A stretch of 64,000 nucleotides of DNA from UBA8296 sp031581145 (GCA_031581145.1 JAVLBP010000002.1:1-64000), one strand, 5' to 3'; numbered from the stretch's first letter, positions 51,008-60,560 are shown. A program made the numbers and translations. The notes: generated by a model from the letters alone, not told the origin.

Positions 51008-51955
51008 ATGAATTCTTGCTGTTCTCTTCATTTTCCTCGCGTCGTATACGAAGACGGTCAGAGGTGGCTTTGGAATCCCATTACCAAAAAGAAACTTGCG
51101 AATCGACCAGAGGAGAGGGTCCGGCTTCGCATGATTGATTACCTCACCCTGGAGGCCCAAGTCCCCGCAGGTCGCATTTCACAGGAATTGACCCTTCTGT
51201 CGAATGAATTAGGAGATAAAGATCGAGGCATGAGAGCCGATATCGTGGTGTATGGTGGGGATATGGAGCCTGAAACGCTAATCGAATGCAAATCTGCGAC
51301 TGTGAGCTTGAGTAAGGACTCAGCCGTGCAAATTAGCCGCTACAACGAACACGTGGGTGCACGACATCTCTGGCTTAGCAACGGGCACTCCGATGCCATC
51401 TTTACTTTTGAAGATGGGGAGCTAAAACGTCGCCGCAAGCCAATCTATCCCAGCGCGTCCTCCGCGGCGGAGCTTCGTCACGAAGCCACGTACTGGGTCG
51501 ATCGTGGGTTTATCGGTCGGGGCCTAGATCCGGAGGCTCAACATTGGCTGACCCGCGTGCTCCAAGAATTTTGGGATCCAAGCCACGAATGGGCCTACGG
51601 ATATATCGATCTAGCACGCACCGATATGGGGGTTCACGCGAGTCATTATTACCAAAGCATCCCCTTGGATGACGATACCGACGTGGCTTTAGCGATTGTA
51701 TCGCCCAATCCTGAGGAAACCTTATTGGTGGCTATTTTGAATCAATCCCAGCAAACTGTCGCGGTTTTTGTGACTGATTTGCAGGAGTTGTGGGCAGCCC
51801 AACCTGAGAATACCACCATTTATACAACACACTCGCAGGAACGGGCGTCTCTGCTGAAACACGTGCCGCTCAAAACGACTGAGATTAACCCGATGGTGAT
51901 CTCCAATTTGGCAGGGTTTTATGAAAGTTGGTTTCGTCAACTCTATTTGTTGTAG
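51008..51955 (+). CDS. Stand-alone HsdR_N-type nuclease-domain protein
   Basis: A 315-residue cytoplasmic protein whose first ~160 residues match the type I restriction HsdR N-terminal nuclease domain as it occurs alone in Bacteroidota: RPEERVRLRMIDYLTLE, RADIVVY and the PD-(D/E)xK end ETLIECKSA. There is no helicase or methylase gene nearby, so it is not a restriction system. The C-terminal half is of unknown fold. It sits between yidC and pepP, in the middle of a housekeeping gene run; a role in DNA repair or DNA ends is possible but not shown. Confidence 0.8.
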   Translation: MNSCCSLHFPRVVYEDGQRWLWNPITKKKLANRPEERVRLRMIDYLTLEAQVPAGRISQELTLLSNELGDKDRGMRADIVVYGGDMEPETLIECKSATVSLSKDSAVQISRYNEHVGARHLWLSNGHSDAIFTFEDGELKRRRKPIYPSASSAAELRHEATYWVDRGFIGRGLDPEAQHWLTRVLQEFWDPSHEWAYGYIDLARTDMGVHASHYYQSIPLDDDTDVALAIVSPNPEETLLVAILNQSQQTVAVFVTDLQELWAAQPENTTIYTTHSQERASLLKHVPLKTTEINPMVISNLAGFYESWFRQLYLL

Positions 51956-51966
51956 TAAGTTCTAGC

Positions 51967-53367
51967 ATGCAAACATCCTTGAAGATTTCTGCTGCTGACA
52001 TGGCAGCAACACACAGAGAACGGTTCTATTCCATGTTTGACCTCGAAGGGGCGGACAACGCGATTGTTGTCATGCGTGGAGGGTCGGTGGAGCACCGGTA
52101 CGACACCGATTTTGAGCTCCCTTTTCGTCAAGAAAGCCGTTTTTGGTATCTAACAGGGGTCTCCGAACCCGATTATAGCGCTATTTTTGTCCCAAAAACG
52201 GGGGAATGTCATTTGTTTGCTCCCAAGCGTGAAGCGTCTTATGCGGTGTGGAATGGGCGTATTCGATCACAAGAGGACATCCAAGCACTGTACAAGCCCG
52301 ACGCGCTGCACTATTCTGATGCGATGCAATCGGTAATTGACGAGCTCGCCCCAGATCGGATTTTCACGGGGGCTGAAGGGGACTTGGCTGCGCTCGGGGT
52401 GGGGGCGCCTGAAGGATGTGAGATCGACCACCGCTCTGTCATCGATATATTGACCCTTTGCCGTTTGTATAAAACTGAGGGAGAATTGGAAAGATTGCGC
52501 TTTGCCAACAAGGCCAATTGTGACGCACATCACGCGGTTCTCCGGTCGGTGCGCCCAGATGCTTGGGAATACCAAATGAAAGGGGTCTTAGAAGGCACGC
52601 TGATGCAGAGAGGATTACAATTTCCTGCATATAACGGTATCTACGCAAGTGGGACGAATAGCGCCATTTTGCATTATGTGGTCAACAATCAGCAAATGGG
52701 CGATGGTGAGCTCTTTTTGATCGATTCGGGATATGAATTTGAGGGGTATGGAGCTGACTTGACTCGTACATGGCCTGTGAATGGGGTGTTTTCGGATGTC
52801 CAGCGTGAGATGTACTCCATTGTACTAGAAATGCAGAAACGGACCATTGCCGCAACTCGACCCGGTGTGAAAATGGAAGACTTGCACTTTTTGGCATGCA
52901 GAACCCTGCTGGAGGGATTGTTGGAGGGTGGTTATGTCAAGGGCTCCGTAGAAGATTTGATGGCACAAAATATCTTTGCCCTCTTTTTTCCCCATGGATT
53001 GGGTCATTTTTTAGGTCTAGACGTGCACGATCCTGGTGGGTATCCCAAAGGGGTTGATCGTATTGACCGACCAGGGGTGAGATTCTTGAGAAGTCGCCGA
53101 GAGCTGGAATCGGGCATGGTGATCACCATTGAGCCCGGTTTTTATATGATTCCGGCCTTGTTAGGGCCAGCGTTTGACGATCCCACCCAATCTAGCTTCT
53201 TGAATCGGTCAAAATTAGAGCCTCTTCTCGATTTTGGAGGCATCCGAATTGAGGACAATCTAGTGCTGAACGATTCTGACATGGGTCACGAGAATATGAC
53301 ATCACTCGTGAAGGAGATTGATGAGATTGAAGCGATCATGAAGGATGCCAAAGGGGTTCGAGGGTGA
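51967..53367 (+). CDS. pepP: Xaa-Pro aminopeptidase (aminopeptidase P)
   Basis: Cytoplasmic metallopeptidase that removes the N-terminal residue before proline. The ATG at 51967 replaces an in-frame start at 51928 that would overlap the upstream gene. N-domain up to ~175, then the pita-bread catalytic domain with the five metal ligands in LIDSGYEFEGYGADLTRTW (two Asp), FFPHGLGHFLGLDVHD (His), MVITIEPGFY (Glu) and IRIEDNLVL (Glu). Length 466 is normal. It overlaps uvrA by 4 bases. Confidence 0.94.
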   Translation: MQTSLKISAADMAATHRERFYSMFDLEGADNAIVVMRGGSVEHRYDTDFELPFRQESRFWYLTGVSEPDYSAIFVPKTGECHLFAPKREASYAVWNGRIRSQEDIQALYKPDALHYSDAMQSVIDELAPDRIFTGAEGDLAALGVGAPEGCEIDHRSVIDILTLCRLYKTEGELERLRFANKANCDAHHAVLRSVRPDAWEYQMKGVLEGTLMQRGLQFPAYNGIYASGTNSAILHYVVNNQQMGDGELFLIDSGYEFEGYGADLTRTWPVNGVFSDVQREMYSIVLEMQKRTIAATRPGVKMEDLHFLACRTLLEGLLEGGYVKGSVEDLMAQNIFALFFPHGLGHFLGLDVHDPGGYPKGVDRIDRPGVRFLRSRRELESGMVITIEPGFYMIPALLGPAFDDPTQSSFLNRSKLEPLLDFGGIRIEDNLVLNDSDMGHENMTSLVKEIDEIEAIMKDAKGVRG

Positions 53368-56222
53368 GTAAGACAACCACTCAAAAAGATCAAGCGTCAT
53401 CCAATGGATCGCTTGCTGAAACCAATGGATCGCTTGCCGCAGATCGTCCCATCAAAATCACAGGCGCGCGAGTCCATAATCTCAAAAATATTGACGTAGA
53501 GATTCCACGAAATTCTCTAGCGGTTGTCACAGGTGTGTCAGGCTCGGGAAAATCCTCTCTAGCGTTTGATACGTTGTATGCCGAGGGGCATCGTCGGTAT
53601 GTGGAAAGCTTATCCAGCTACGCTCGTCAGTTCCTGGAGCGCATGGACAAGCCCGATGTGGATACCCTCACGGGGATTTCACCTGCGATGGCGATTCAGC
53701 AAAAAACGATTGGAAGCAATCCCCGATCTACTGTAGGGACCACAACGGAGTTGTATGATTATGTGCGGTTGTTGTTTGCGCGTATCGGAGAGACGTTCTC
53801 GCCTATCTCAGGAGAGAAAGTGAGCAAAGACACCCCTCAGGAGGCTGCCGAGCGACTTCAACAGATCTTGAGCAACGGCGAGAAGTATATGGTGTTGTTT
53901 CCGGTCGATATGCATAGCGAGGCGTCGGTCAAGAAGGAGCTTGGGACGTTGCTCGAAAAAGGGTTCACCCGTGTGATGAATGTGGAGAACGAAGAGGTAT
54001 TCACGCTACCCGAGCAACAAAAAGAGGCAGAAGCGATTCCTAGCGAGAAACTTCGTGTGCTTGTGGATCGATTAAGCGCCGCTTGGGATGACGAGTCGAT
54101 CACGCGCTTGACGGGATCTCTTGAAACTGCGTTTCAAAATGGTGCAGGACGCTGCTCCATCAAAGAGCGTGGAGGTCGGGAGTGGGATTTTAGTGAGCGA
54201 TTTGAGCGAGATGGGATGGAATTTACCGAGCCAACCCCACAAATGTTCTCGTTTAATAATCCTTATGGTGCCTGCTCACGATGTGAAGGCTTCGGTCGTA
54301 CAGCAGGTATCGATGAAGATCTTGTGATTCCAGATCCGGACAAAACGATTCGCGATGGTGCCATTGCACCCTTTCAAAGCCCGAAACATAGTACCCCGTT
54401 GAAGCGGTTGGTCAAAGTCTTTGCAAGGCACAAACTTCCAATTGACACCCCATATGGACAACTTGACCGATCGGTACGGAAGATTTTATGGAATGGACTC
54501 GAAGAGTATGAAGGAATCAATGCGTTTTTTGAGGAGATCCGCGACCAATTCTACAAAATGCATATGCGTGTTTTCTACGCAAGGTATCGCGGCTATGCAA
54601 AGTGCCCAGAATGTGAAGGGTATCGCGTGCGGAAAGATGCCTTGTATGTGAAAATCCAACATCATCATCTTGGTGAGGTCACAGAGATGACTCTCGGCCA
54701 TGCCAAGGAGTTTTTTGCTGAACTCGAGCTTCGTCCATGGCAAGAAGATGTCGCAGGACAAATTTTGTATGAGATTCGAAAACGACTTGACTACCTGAAT
54801 CGTGTAGGACTTGATTACCTCACGCTTGACCGTGCAACCAACACGCTGAGTGGTGGCGAGTCTCAACGCATTAGTTTGGCGAATGCGTTGGGGAGTTCCT
54901 TGATTGGAAGTCTATATGTTCTAGATGAACCCACAATTGGCCTCCACCCTCGCGATAATGACCGGCTCATCGACATCCTAAAGTCCCTACGTGATATCGG
55001 CAATACCCTTGTGGTGGTAGAGCACGACCCTGAAATGATGGCCGCAGCAGATCATATTATCGATATGGGGCCTTTTGCGGGTCAACACGGGGGAGATGTC
55101 GTATTTGCTGGGTCGTATGATGCACTCCGTGAAGCCAACACGCTAACGGGCCGTTACCTCAGCGGCCGAACTACCATGGATATTCCGAAGACCCGACGAC
55201 AAGGAAAGGGGAGATCTTTGGTGCTGAAAGGGGCAAGCGAGCACAACCTCAAGACCATCGATGTGGAGTTTCCATTACACCGTATGGTATGTATCACAGG
55301 TGTGTCGGGGTCAGGGAAGTCTACCCTGGTGCATGACACTCTTGTTGCGGCCTTAAAAAAGGAATTAGGGCAGTCGGTCGATCGTGTGGGTCGATTCCAC
55401 ACGCTGGAAGGTGGGTTGCATGTGTATGATGTGGAGATGGTCGATCAATCACCCATTGGGCGCTCGTCACGAAGCAATCCTGCAACCTATAGTAAGGCGT
55501 TTGATGGGATTCGTGAGGTGTTTGCACAGTCCAAACAAGCCAAACTACTAGGGTTATCCCCAGGGTATTTTTCGTTTAATGTGCCAGGTGGACGGTGTGA
55601 GGCGTGCCAGGGGGAGGGCGTTCAGACCATTGAGATGCAGTTTATGGCTGACATTGAGTTGGTGTGTGAAGAGTGCGAAGGGGCGCGATTCCGTAAAGAG
55701 ATTCTCCAAGTCAAAGTGGATGGGCACTCGATTCATGATGTGCTAGAGCTCTCGATTTCTGATGCCCTGGATCTTTTCAAAGATCACAACGCCATCCACA
55801 GCCGGTTGCTACCGATGGAGCGTGTGGGGCTTGGGTATCTGAAGCTGGGGCAAAGCGCCACAACGTTAAGTGGTGGAGAGGCCCAACGGGTGAAGTTGGC
55901 AAAGTTTTTGACCAAGCCCTCGTCCGAGCATACACTTTATGTGTTTGATGAACCTACAACGGGACTTCATTTTGAGGATGTCCGCCGTTTGCTGGACTCC
56001 TTCCACGAGCTCGTAGATCTTGGCCATAGTGTGCTCCTCATTGAGCATAATGTTGACATCATGATGGCGTCGGATTGGATCATCGATCTTGGCCCCGAGG
56101 GTGGATTTGGGGGTGGAAAGGTGATTGCAACCGGAACGCCTGAGGAGGTGATGGAGTTGGAGCAGAGCCACACAGGGCGATACCTTAAACGACATGTAGA
56201 GTCTCATTCATGGAATCGTTAA
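53364..56222 (+). CDS. uvrA: Excinuclease ABC subunit UvrA
   Basis: Damage-recognition ATPase of nucleotide excision repair. Two ABC units are visible: GVSGSGKSSLAFDT and LSGGESQRISLA in the first, GVSGSGKSTLVHDT and LSGGEAQRVKLA in the second. Zinc-finger cysteines are in CSRCEGFGR/CPECEGYR and CEACQGEG...CEECEG. Length 952 is normal. The GTG start at 53364 overlaps the pepP stop; the first ~25 residues include a 21-base duplication (NGSLAET/NGSLAAD at 53401-53437). It overlaps marC by 13 bases. Confidence 0.98.
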   Translation: MSKTTTQKDQASSNGSLAETNGSLAADRPIKITGARVHNLKNIDVEIPRNSLAVVTGVSGSGKSSLAFDTLYAEGHRRYVESLSSYARQFLERMDKPDVDTLTGISPAMAIQQKTIGSNPRSTVGTTTELYDYVRLLFARIGETFSPISGEKVSKDTPQEAAERLQQILSNGEKYMVLFPVDMHSEASVKKELGTLLEKGFTRVMNVENEEVFTLPEQQKEAEAIPSEKLRVLVDRLSAAWDDESITRLTGSLETAFQNGAGRCSIKERGGREWDFSERFERDGMEFTEPTPQMFSFNNPYGACSRCEGFGRTAGIDEDLVIPDPDKTIRDGAIAPFQSPKHSTPLKRLVKVFARHKLPIDTPYGQLDRSVRKILWNGLEEYEGINAFFEEIRDQFYKMHMRVFYARYRGYAKCPECEGYRVRKDALYVKIQHHHLGEVTEMTLGHAKEFFAELELRPWQEDVAGQILYEIRKRLDYLNRVGLDYLTLDRATNTLSGGESQRISLANALGSSLIGSLYVLDEPTIGLHPRDNDRLIDILKSLRDIGNTLVVVEHDPEMMAAADHIIDMGPFAGQHGGDVVFAGSYDALREANTLTGRYLSGRTTMDIPKTRRQGKGRSLVLKGASEHNLKTIDVEFPLHRMVCITGVSGSGKSTLVHDTLVAALKKELGQSVDRVGRFHTLEGGLHVYDVEMVDQSPIGRSSRSNPATYSKAFDGIREVFAQSKQAKLLGLSPGYFSFNVPGGRCEACQGEGVQTIEMQFMADIELVCEECEGARFRKEILQVKVDGHSIHDVLELSISDALDLFKDHNAIHSRLLPMERVGLGYLKLGQSATTLSGGEAQRVKLAKFLTKPSSEHTLYVFDEPTTGLHFEDVRRLLDSFHELVDLGHSVLLIEHNVDIMMASDWIIDLGPEGGFGGGKVIATGTPEEVMELEQSHTGRYLKRHVESHSWNR
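53401..53437. repeat. 16-base direct repeat, 21-base period, in the uvrA start
   Basis: ccaatggatcgcttgc is exact at 53401-53416 and 53422-53437, giving a seven-residue duplication (NGSLAxx) in the N-terminal extension of UvrA. Confidence 0.93.
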
Positions 56223-56869
56223 CCGATTTATCGACTGTCGTCTATTCCTCCTTAACGTTGTTACTCGCGACGTTTGCGTCGTTGTTTTCTGTCGTGAATC
56301 CATTGGCTGCAGCCCCTGTATTTTTATCGTTGACCGATCAAGATACCGACCAAGAGCGCAATCAAACGGCTCGCAAAGCTGCTGTGTATATGTTTGGTAT
56401 TCTGATCATCTTCTTGCTGTTGGGTAGTTATATCATGAGCTTTTTTGGGATTAATCTCGCAGGGATTCGGATTGCTGGTGGGCTGATCATTATGCGTGCC
56501 GCGTTTTCGATGTTAAATCCTGAAAAGTCAGGTCGTAAGCTGTCCAAAGAGGACGAGCTTGCGGCTATGGACAAGGAAGATGTGTCGTTTAGTCCTTTGG
56601 CGATGCCGTTGTTGTCTGGGCCAGGCAGTATTGCCGTTATTATTGGATTTGCCTCACAAGCAAATAACTTGATTGATTATGTGATTTATGGCTTAGCGAC
56701 CATCTTGGCAGCGATTGCAGCCTGGGGGATCTTGCGTCTCGCACCGTTTGTGAGAAAGTGGCTTGGCCAGACAGGGCTGAGTGCCATGACGCGGATGATG
56801 GGATTTATTGCCCTTGCCATTAGTGTTCAGTTTGTCCTGAGCGGAATTTCCCGTTTCTTCAATTTATAA
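56210..56869 (+). CDS. MarC family membrane protein
   Basis: A 219-residue inner-membrane protein with six helices of the MarC/NAAT family: FASLFSVVNPLAAAPVFLSLT at the start, FFGINLAGIRIAGGLIIMRAAF and FSPLAMPLLSGPGSIAVII in the centre, and the closing MTRMMGFIALAISVQFVLSGI. Its substrate is not known. It overlaps uvrA by 13 bases. Confidence 0.93.
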   Translation: MESLTDLSTVVYSSLTLLLATFASLFSVVNPLAAAPVFLSLTDQDTDQERNQTARKAAVYMFGILIIFLLLGSYIMSFFGINLAGIRIAGGLIIMRAAFSMLNPEKSGRKLSKEDELAAMDKEDVSFSPLAMPLLSGPGSIAVIIGFASQANNLIDYVIYGLATILAAIAAWGILRLAPFVRKWLGQTGLSAMTRMMGFIALAISVQFVLSGISRFFNL

Positions 56870-56896
56870 GGGTACAGTCTACCTCGTCGCCGAATT

Positions 56897-57391
56897 ATGG
56901 ATCAGCAGCGCACTCATTATCGAGAATTGTTTCAATTTGACCTGTGGTCGAATCGCCAATTGATCAAACTTTTTGAACGAGAACCTTCGTTTGACCATAG
57001 AGTCGCATGTATGGCGTTTGTAAGTCATATTCTCACCGTACAACAAATTTGGTTCCACAAATTAATTGGCGATGCCATGGCCTCTGAATTGGATCCATGG
57101 GCTGAATATTCAGTTAATGAGCTCAAGCTCAAAGCCAAAAACCTGCATGCGCTTTGGCTCGATGTGATTGATGATGAGGAATCCTCCCTTGATATGGAGT
57201 GCTTTATGTCGAAGCCTGATGGATCGTCGATGCAAATGCCCTTATGGCGAATTTTACACCACCTTATTGTTCATGGCCAGCACCATCGAGCGCAGGTGTC
57301 GCAATTTTTAATGAAGTCTGGGATGATGCACTCCATTGCGGACCGCCCTCTCCCCTCTGACGCTCAAATGACCTTTACATGGAACTCTTAG
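56897..57391 (+). CDS. DinB family protein
   Basis: A 164-residue four-helix-bundle protein with the DinB-like start YRELFQFDLWSNRQLIKLF, the first metal histidine in SHILTVQQIWFHKLIG and the second pair in LHHLIVHGQHHRAQV. These enzymes use a divalent metal and often act in thiol transfer; the exact role here is unknown. It overlaps the following transporter gene by 13 bases. Confidence 0.9.
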   Translation: MDQQRTHYRELFQFDLWSNRQLIKLFEREPSFDHRVACMAFVSHILTVQQIWFHKLIGDAMASELDPWAEYSVNELKLKAKNLHALWLDVIDDEESSLDMECFMSKPDGSSMQMPLWRILHHLIVHGQHHRAQVSQFLMKSGMMHSIADRPLPSDAQMTFTWNS

Positions 57392-58749
57392 AAGCTTGGA
57401 CCGGTGCGTTTTCTGGATTTATGTGGGGATACCCTCTGGTCATTTTATTGGTAGGTGGGGGTCTATTTTTTCTCATTTACTCTCGATTTTTACCATTTCG
57501 GTTCTTAAAGCATGCTGTAGGTGTCCTCGCCGGTAAATATGATGACCCTGATGATCCTGGCGATATCAATCACTTCCAAGCGCTGTCGAGTCACATGGCA
57601 TCGACAATTGGAATGGGAAATATTTCAGGGGTTGCCGTGGCCATCGTCATGGGTGGGCCTGGCGCGTTGTTCTGGATGTGGATGAGTGCCATTGTAGGGA
57701 TGGCGACAAAGTTTTTTACCGGGACATTATCCATCCTTTATCGAGGCAAAGATTCTGAAGGGGAAATTCAAGGCGGTCCTATGTATGTGATCCGTGAAGG
57801 TCTCTCCAAAAAATGGCATGGACTGGCTGTGCTGTTCTCTATTGCTGGGCTGATTGGTCCCCTACCTATTTTTCAGGCGAATCAATTGACTCAAATCCTT
57901 CGTGATTCCATCTATATCCCCTATGGCTTGGTAGATGCTGGGGATCCATTTATGGGGAATTTACTCACTGGGTTGGTTCTTGTGGGTCTCGTGTCCCTCG
58001 TCATTTTTGGCGGAATTAAACGGATTGGCTACGTGGCTGCTCGCATGGTCCCCGCCATGGTGGTGGTGTATGTGAGTTCTGTCTTGATCATTCTGGCGGT
58101 ACACATTACAGAGGTGCCTTATTATCTCGGCCTCATTGTTACGGACGCATTCTCCGCTAATTCGGTGCTAGGTGGAGCCGTGGGTTCGTTAATCATTGTG
58201 GGGATTCAACGTGCGGCATTCTCCAACGAAGCGGGGATTGGAACAGAGTCGCTTGCCCATGGAGCAGCCAAAACGAAGGAGCCTGTTCGTGAAGGGCTCG
58301 TTGCGATGTTGGGCCCCGCCATCGATACACTTGTGGTATGCACGATGACAGCCTTGGCGATTTTGGTAACGGGTGTCTGGGAAACAAGCGAAGCAAATGG
58401 GGTCACACTCACGCTGAATGCGTTTAATGAAGCGTTGCCAGGTTGGGGTACGTGGCTTCTGCTCTTGTCCGTGATGGCGTTTAGTGTCTCTTCCATGTTG
58501 GCCTATTCCTATTATGGCACGAAGTGCTTGTCTTATTTGATTGGTGCAAAACGTGCGAAGATCTACAATTACTTTTATGTAGGGACCATTATTTTGGGCG
58601 CCGTCGTATCGATTGATGTCGTGGTGAATCTCATTGATGGAACTTTTGCGACCATGGCCATTCCAACCATGGTGTCGGCTTTGTTGTTAGCCCCTAAAGT
58701 GAAAGCCGCTGCGACAGATTACTTTCAACGAATGAAACAAAACGGATAA
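57379..58749 (+). CDS. AGCS family sodium:alanine/glycine symporter
   Basis: A 456-residue inner-membrane symporter with about eleven helices. It has the family blocks FQALSSHMASTIGMGNISGVA, GPGALFWMWMSAIVGMATKF, GEIQGGPMYVI and RAAFSNEAGIGTESLAHGAAKT. The start ATG at 57379 lies inside the DinB gene and the stop shares a base with the acyltransferase start (TAATG), so these genes are translationally coupled. Confidence 0.94.
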   Translation: MELLEAWTGAFSGFMWGYPLVILLVGGGLFFLIYSRFLPFRFLKHAVGVLAGKYDDPDDPGDINHFQALSSHMASTIGMGNISGVAVAIVMGGPGALFWMWMSAIVGMATKFFTGTLSILYRGKDSEGEIQGGPMYVIREGLSKKWHGLAVLFSIAGLIGPLPIFQANQLTQILRDSIYIPYGLVDAGDPFMGNLLTGLVLVGLVSLVIFGGIKRIGYVAARMVPAMVVVYVSSVLIILAVHITEVPYYLGLIVTDAFSANSVLGGAVGSLIIVGIQRAAFSNEAGIGTESLAHGAAKTKEPVREGLVAMLGPAIDTLVVCTMTALAILVTGVWETSEANGVTLTLNAFNEALPGWGTWLLLLSVMAFSVSSMLAYSYYGTKCLSYLIGAKRAKIYNYFYVGTIILGAVVSIDVVVNLIDGTFATMAIPTMVSALLLAPKVKAAATDYFQRMKQNG

Positions 58750-59963
58750 TGGGCGCGCTTCCCTTTCGTTTTCCTAAAAATGATCGTGGGTGGAATCGCC
58801 TTAGTCACTCCTTTTTGAAACTGACTGTCGTTAACAGTGCTCGTTGGATGTATAAACCAAGGTTTTATGGACAGGAGCATACGCCAACCACAGGACCTTG
58901 CTTCATTTTTGCCAATCATGCCAACAATTTTGACCCCTTTGTGTTGAATGTAAAGATGCCAAAGGAGCCTACGGCTGGGGTCATGACCAGGGATCAATTC
59001 TACAAGCCGCTTCCCGCATTGTTTATGGATAGTGTGGGGATTGTTCCAACCACTAAATATGTGCCTGATCCCTCAGTAATACGCAACGTCATCACATTAC
59101 TGCAACAAAAACGGATGATTGTCATCTTCCCGGAGGGAGGACGCCGGTGGTCGGGTCGGCCCAAACCGCCGATTGAATCGACCATGAAATTGTTTTACAA
59201 AATGAAGGTGCCAGCACATCCTGTTCAAATCCATGGGTCGTATGTTGGATGGCCTCGTTGGGCTACTTACCCTAGACGAAGTCGTCAGAATATTCACTTT
59301 TTGAAGCCTCTACATCCAGAGGAGTTTACAGATTACCAAAGCTTTTACGACGCGTGTGTGGAGACGCTAGATTTTGAAGAGGAGCGACCTGCACCTGAAA
59401 CCATTCCATTTTGGGCCCATAAGCCTGCGGTAGGGATTGATAAGTTGCTGTATCGGTGCCCAACATCGGGTCGTACGGGGGCTATTCAACCGACTGAAGA
59501 TGGATGGGGAGTTCAGAGTATGACCGATGACACCTTTCGTGCTCGCATGACCCTTGCTTCCCAGCTTCGATTTGAAGGAGCGGACCCCGAGGAGCCTGCT
59601 GAGATTCTTAGTCCATGGCTTGATAAGATTCGGGAGCTTCCCATGTTTATAGATGCCCATGGGGTGTTGGAGCAAGACCGTGAAGCAATAGTCTATTCTA
59701 TTACGCCAACGTTTGAGCAGATAAAGCTAGGGGTAGGTCACGTATGGCTTGAACGTGAAAGGATCCGTTTTGAGGTTGGGGGTTTGAAAAGGGTGTTGCC
59801 GTTGGAGGAGATACTGGCCATCTCGATAGAGCAACGTCGGAGTTTATCAATAACCTTGGCCAACGAGACGTGGCAGATAGAGCTTCATCAAGGCTATGCA
59901 CTCCAGTGGAAGGATTATATCCAGCGTCTGCAAAAAAAAGAGCCTCCCGTACGCGAATCGTAG
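58749..59963 (+). CDS. PlsC-type acyltransferase with a C-terminal domain of unknown function
   Basis: Membrane-associated acyltransferase acting on lysophospholipid or a related acceptor. The N-terminal ~210 residues have NHANNFDPF (the HX4D motif, His57 and Asp62), the second block MTRDQFYKPLPALFMDSVGIV and FPEGGRRWSG (127-136, the FPEGTR-type motif). The C-terminal ~185 residues are an extension seen as two parts: LLYRCPTSGRTGAI followed by a helical stretch, and a beta-rich end with HVWLERERIRFEVGGLKRVLPLEEI and ALQWKDYIQRL that could be a PH/GRAM-like fold. This extension is not in ordinary PlsC (~240 residues). A terminator of the convergent gene overlaps the stop. Confidence 0.82.
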   Translation: MGALPFRFPKNDRGWNRLSHSFLKLTVVNSARWMYKPRFYGQEHTPTTGPCFIFANHANNFDPFVLNVKMPKEPTAGVMTRDQFYKPLPALFMDSVGIVPTTKYVPDPSVIRNVITLLQQKRMIVIFPEGGRRWSGRPKPPIESTMKLFYKMKVPAHPVQIHGSYVGWPRWATYPRRSRQNIHFLKPLHPEEFTDYQSFYDACVETLDFEEERPAPETIPFWAHKPAVGIDKLLYRCPTSGRTGAIQPTEDGWGVQSMTDDTFRARMTLASQLRFEGADPEEPAEILSPWLDKIRELPMFIDAHGVLEQDREAIVYSITPTFEQIKLGVGHVWLERERIRFEVGGLKRVLPLEEILAISIEQRRSLSITLANETWQIELHQGYALQWKDYIQRLQKKEPPVRES

Positions 59964-59971
59964 AGAGGCTC
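59932..59971 (-). terminator. Rho-independent terminator for the cupredoxin gene
   Basis: On the minus strand gagcctc (59965-59971 on plus as gaggctc) pairs with gaggctc (59940-59946), with an inner tacg/cgta stem, and is followed by eight T. It lies 32 bases after the cupredoxin stop and overlaps the stop codon of the convergent acyltransferase gene. Confidence 0.85.
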
Positions 59972-60002
59972 CAAAATGTACTTCGACTAAGCGAGTCGAG
60001 TG

Positions 60003-60560
60003 TTACTCAACGATTAAAACACCGACCATGCCGCTTGTATAGTGGCCAGGGAAGCTGCAAACAAATGTGTACTCACCAGGCTCGGTAGGTGCTGTGAACA
60101 TGACTTCGTCAGACTCACCACCACCAATCATTGTCGTGTTAGCAATGACCATATCTTGCATATCAGGTGCGATATAATCTGTATCGCGTGCTGTAATTGA
60201 GGCATTTATGAACGCATCCACATCAGTTTCTGCTGTAAGTAGTGCGAAATTGTGAGCCATAGCGATAGCTGGCATTTCTGATTCAGTCATCAAATTGATG
60301 CGAATTTCTTCACCCGCGGATGCAGTGATAGATTCTAGCTTCAAATAGTCACCAATAGCCTCACCCGTTGTGATACCTTCGGATGCTTCGGAGACGACAT
60401 ACTTCATTTCGTCTACGCCGATGATATTAATCGTGCGGATGTCATTGGCTGGGGTAGCTGATTCCGCAGTTTCAGCAGGTGTATCCATTGATTCACCACC
60501 TCCACATGCGGTAAATGCGAATAAACTAGTGAGCAGTCCTAGAGAAAGAATATTTTTCAT
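60003..60560 (-). CDS. Azurin/plastocyanin-type cupredoxin lipoprotein
   Basis: Blue-copper electron carrier anchored in the membrane. Lipobox FTAC (Cys19) is followed by an acidic/Thr-Ala linker, then the cupredoxin fold with the first copper histidine in MAHNFALL and the Cys-His-Met set in YTFVCSFPGHYTSGM near the end. Such azurin-like proteins carry electrons to oxidases or nitrite-type enzymes. It is a lone gene with its own terminator and a possible -7 box upstream (60599-60606). Confidence 0.94.
   Translation of the reverse strand: MKNILSLGLLTSLFAFTACGGGESMDTPAETAESATPANDIRTINIIGVDEMKYVVSEASEGITTGEAIGDYLKLESITASAGEEIRINLMTESEMPAIAMAHNFALLTAETDVDAFINASITARDTDYIAPDMQDMVIANTTMIGGGESDEVMFTAPTEPGEYTFVCSFPGHYTSGMVGVLIVE

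Noticed and set aside
53364..53440. Frameshift or fusion at the UvrA start
   Set aside because: The odd N-terminal residues are explained by a 21-base in-frame duplication; the rest of UvrA is intact.
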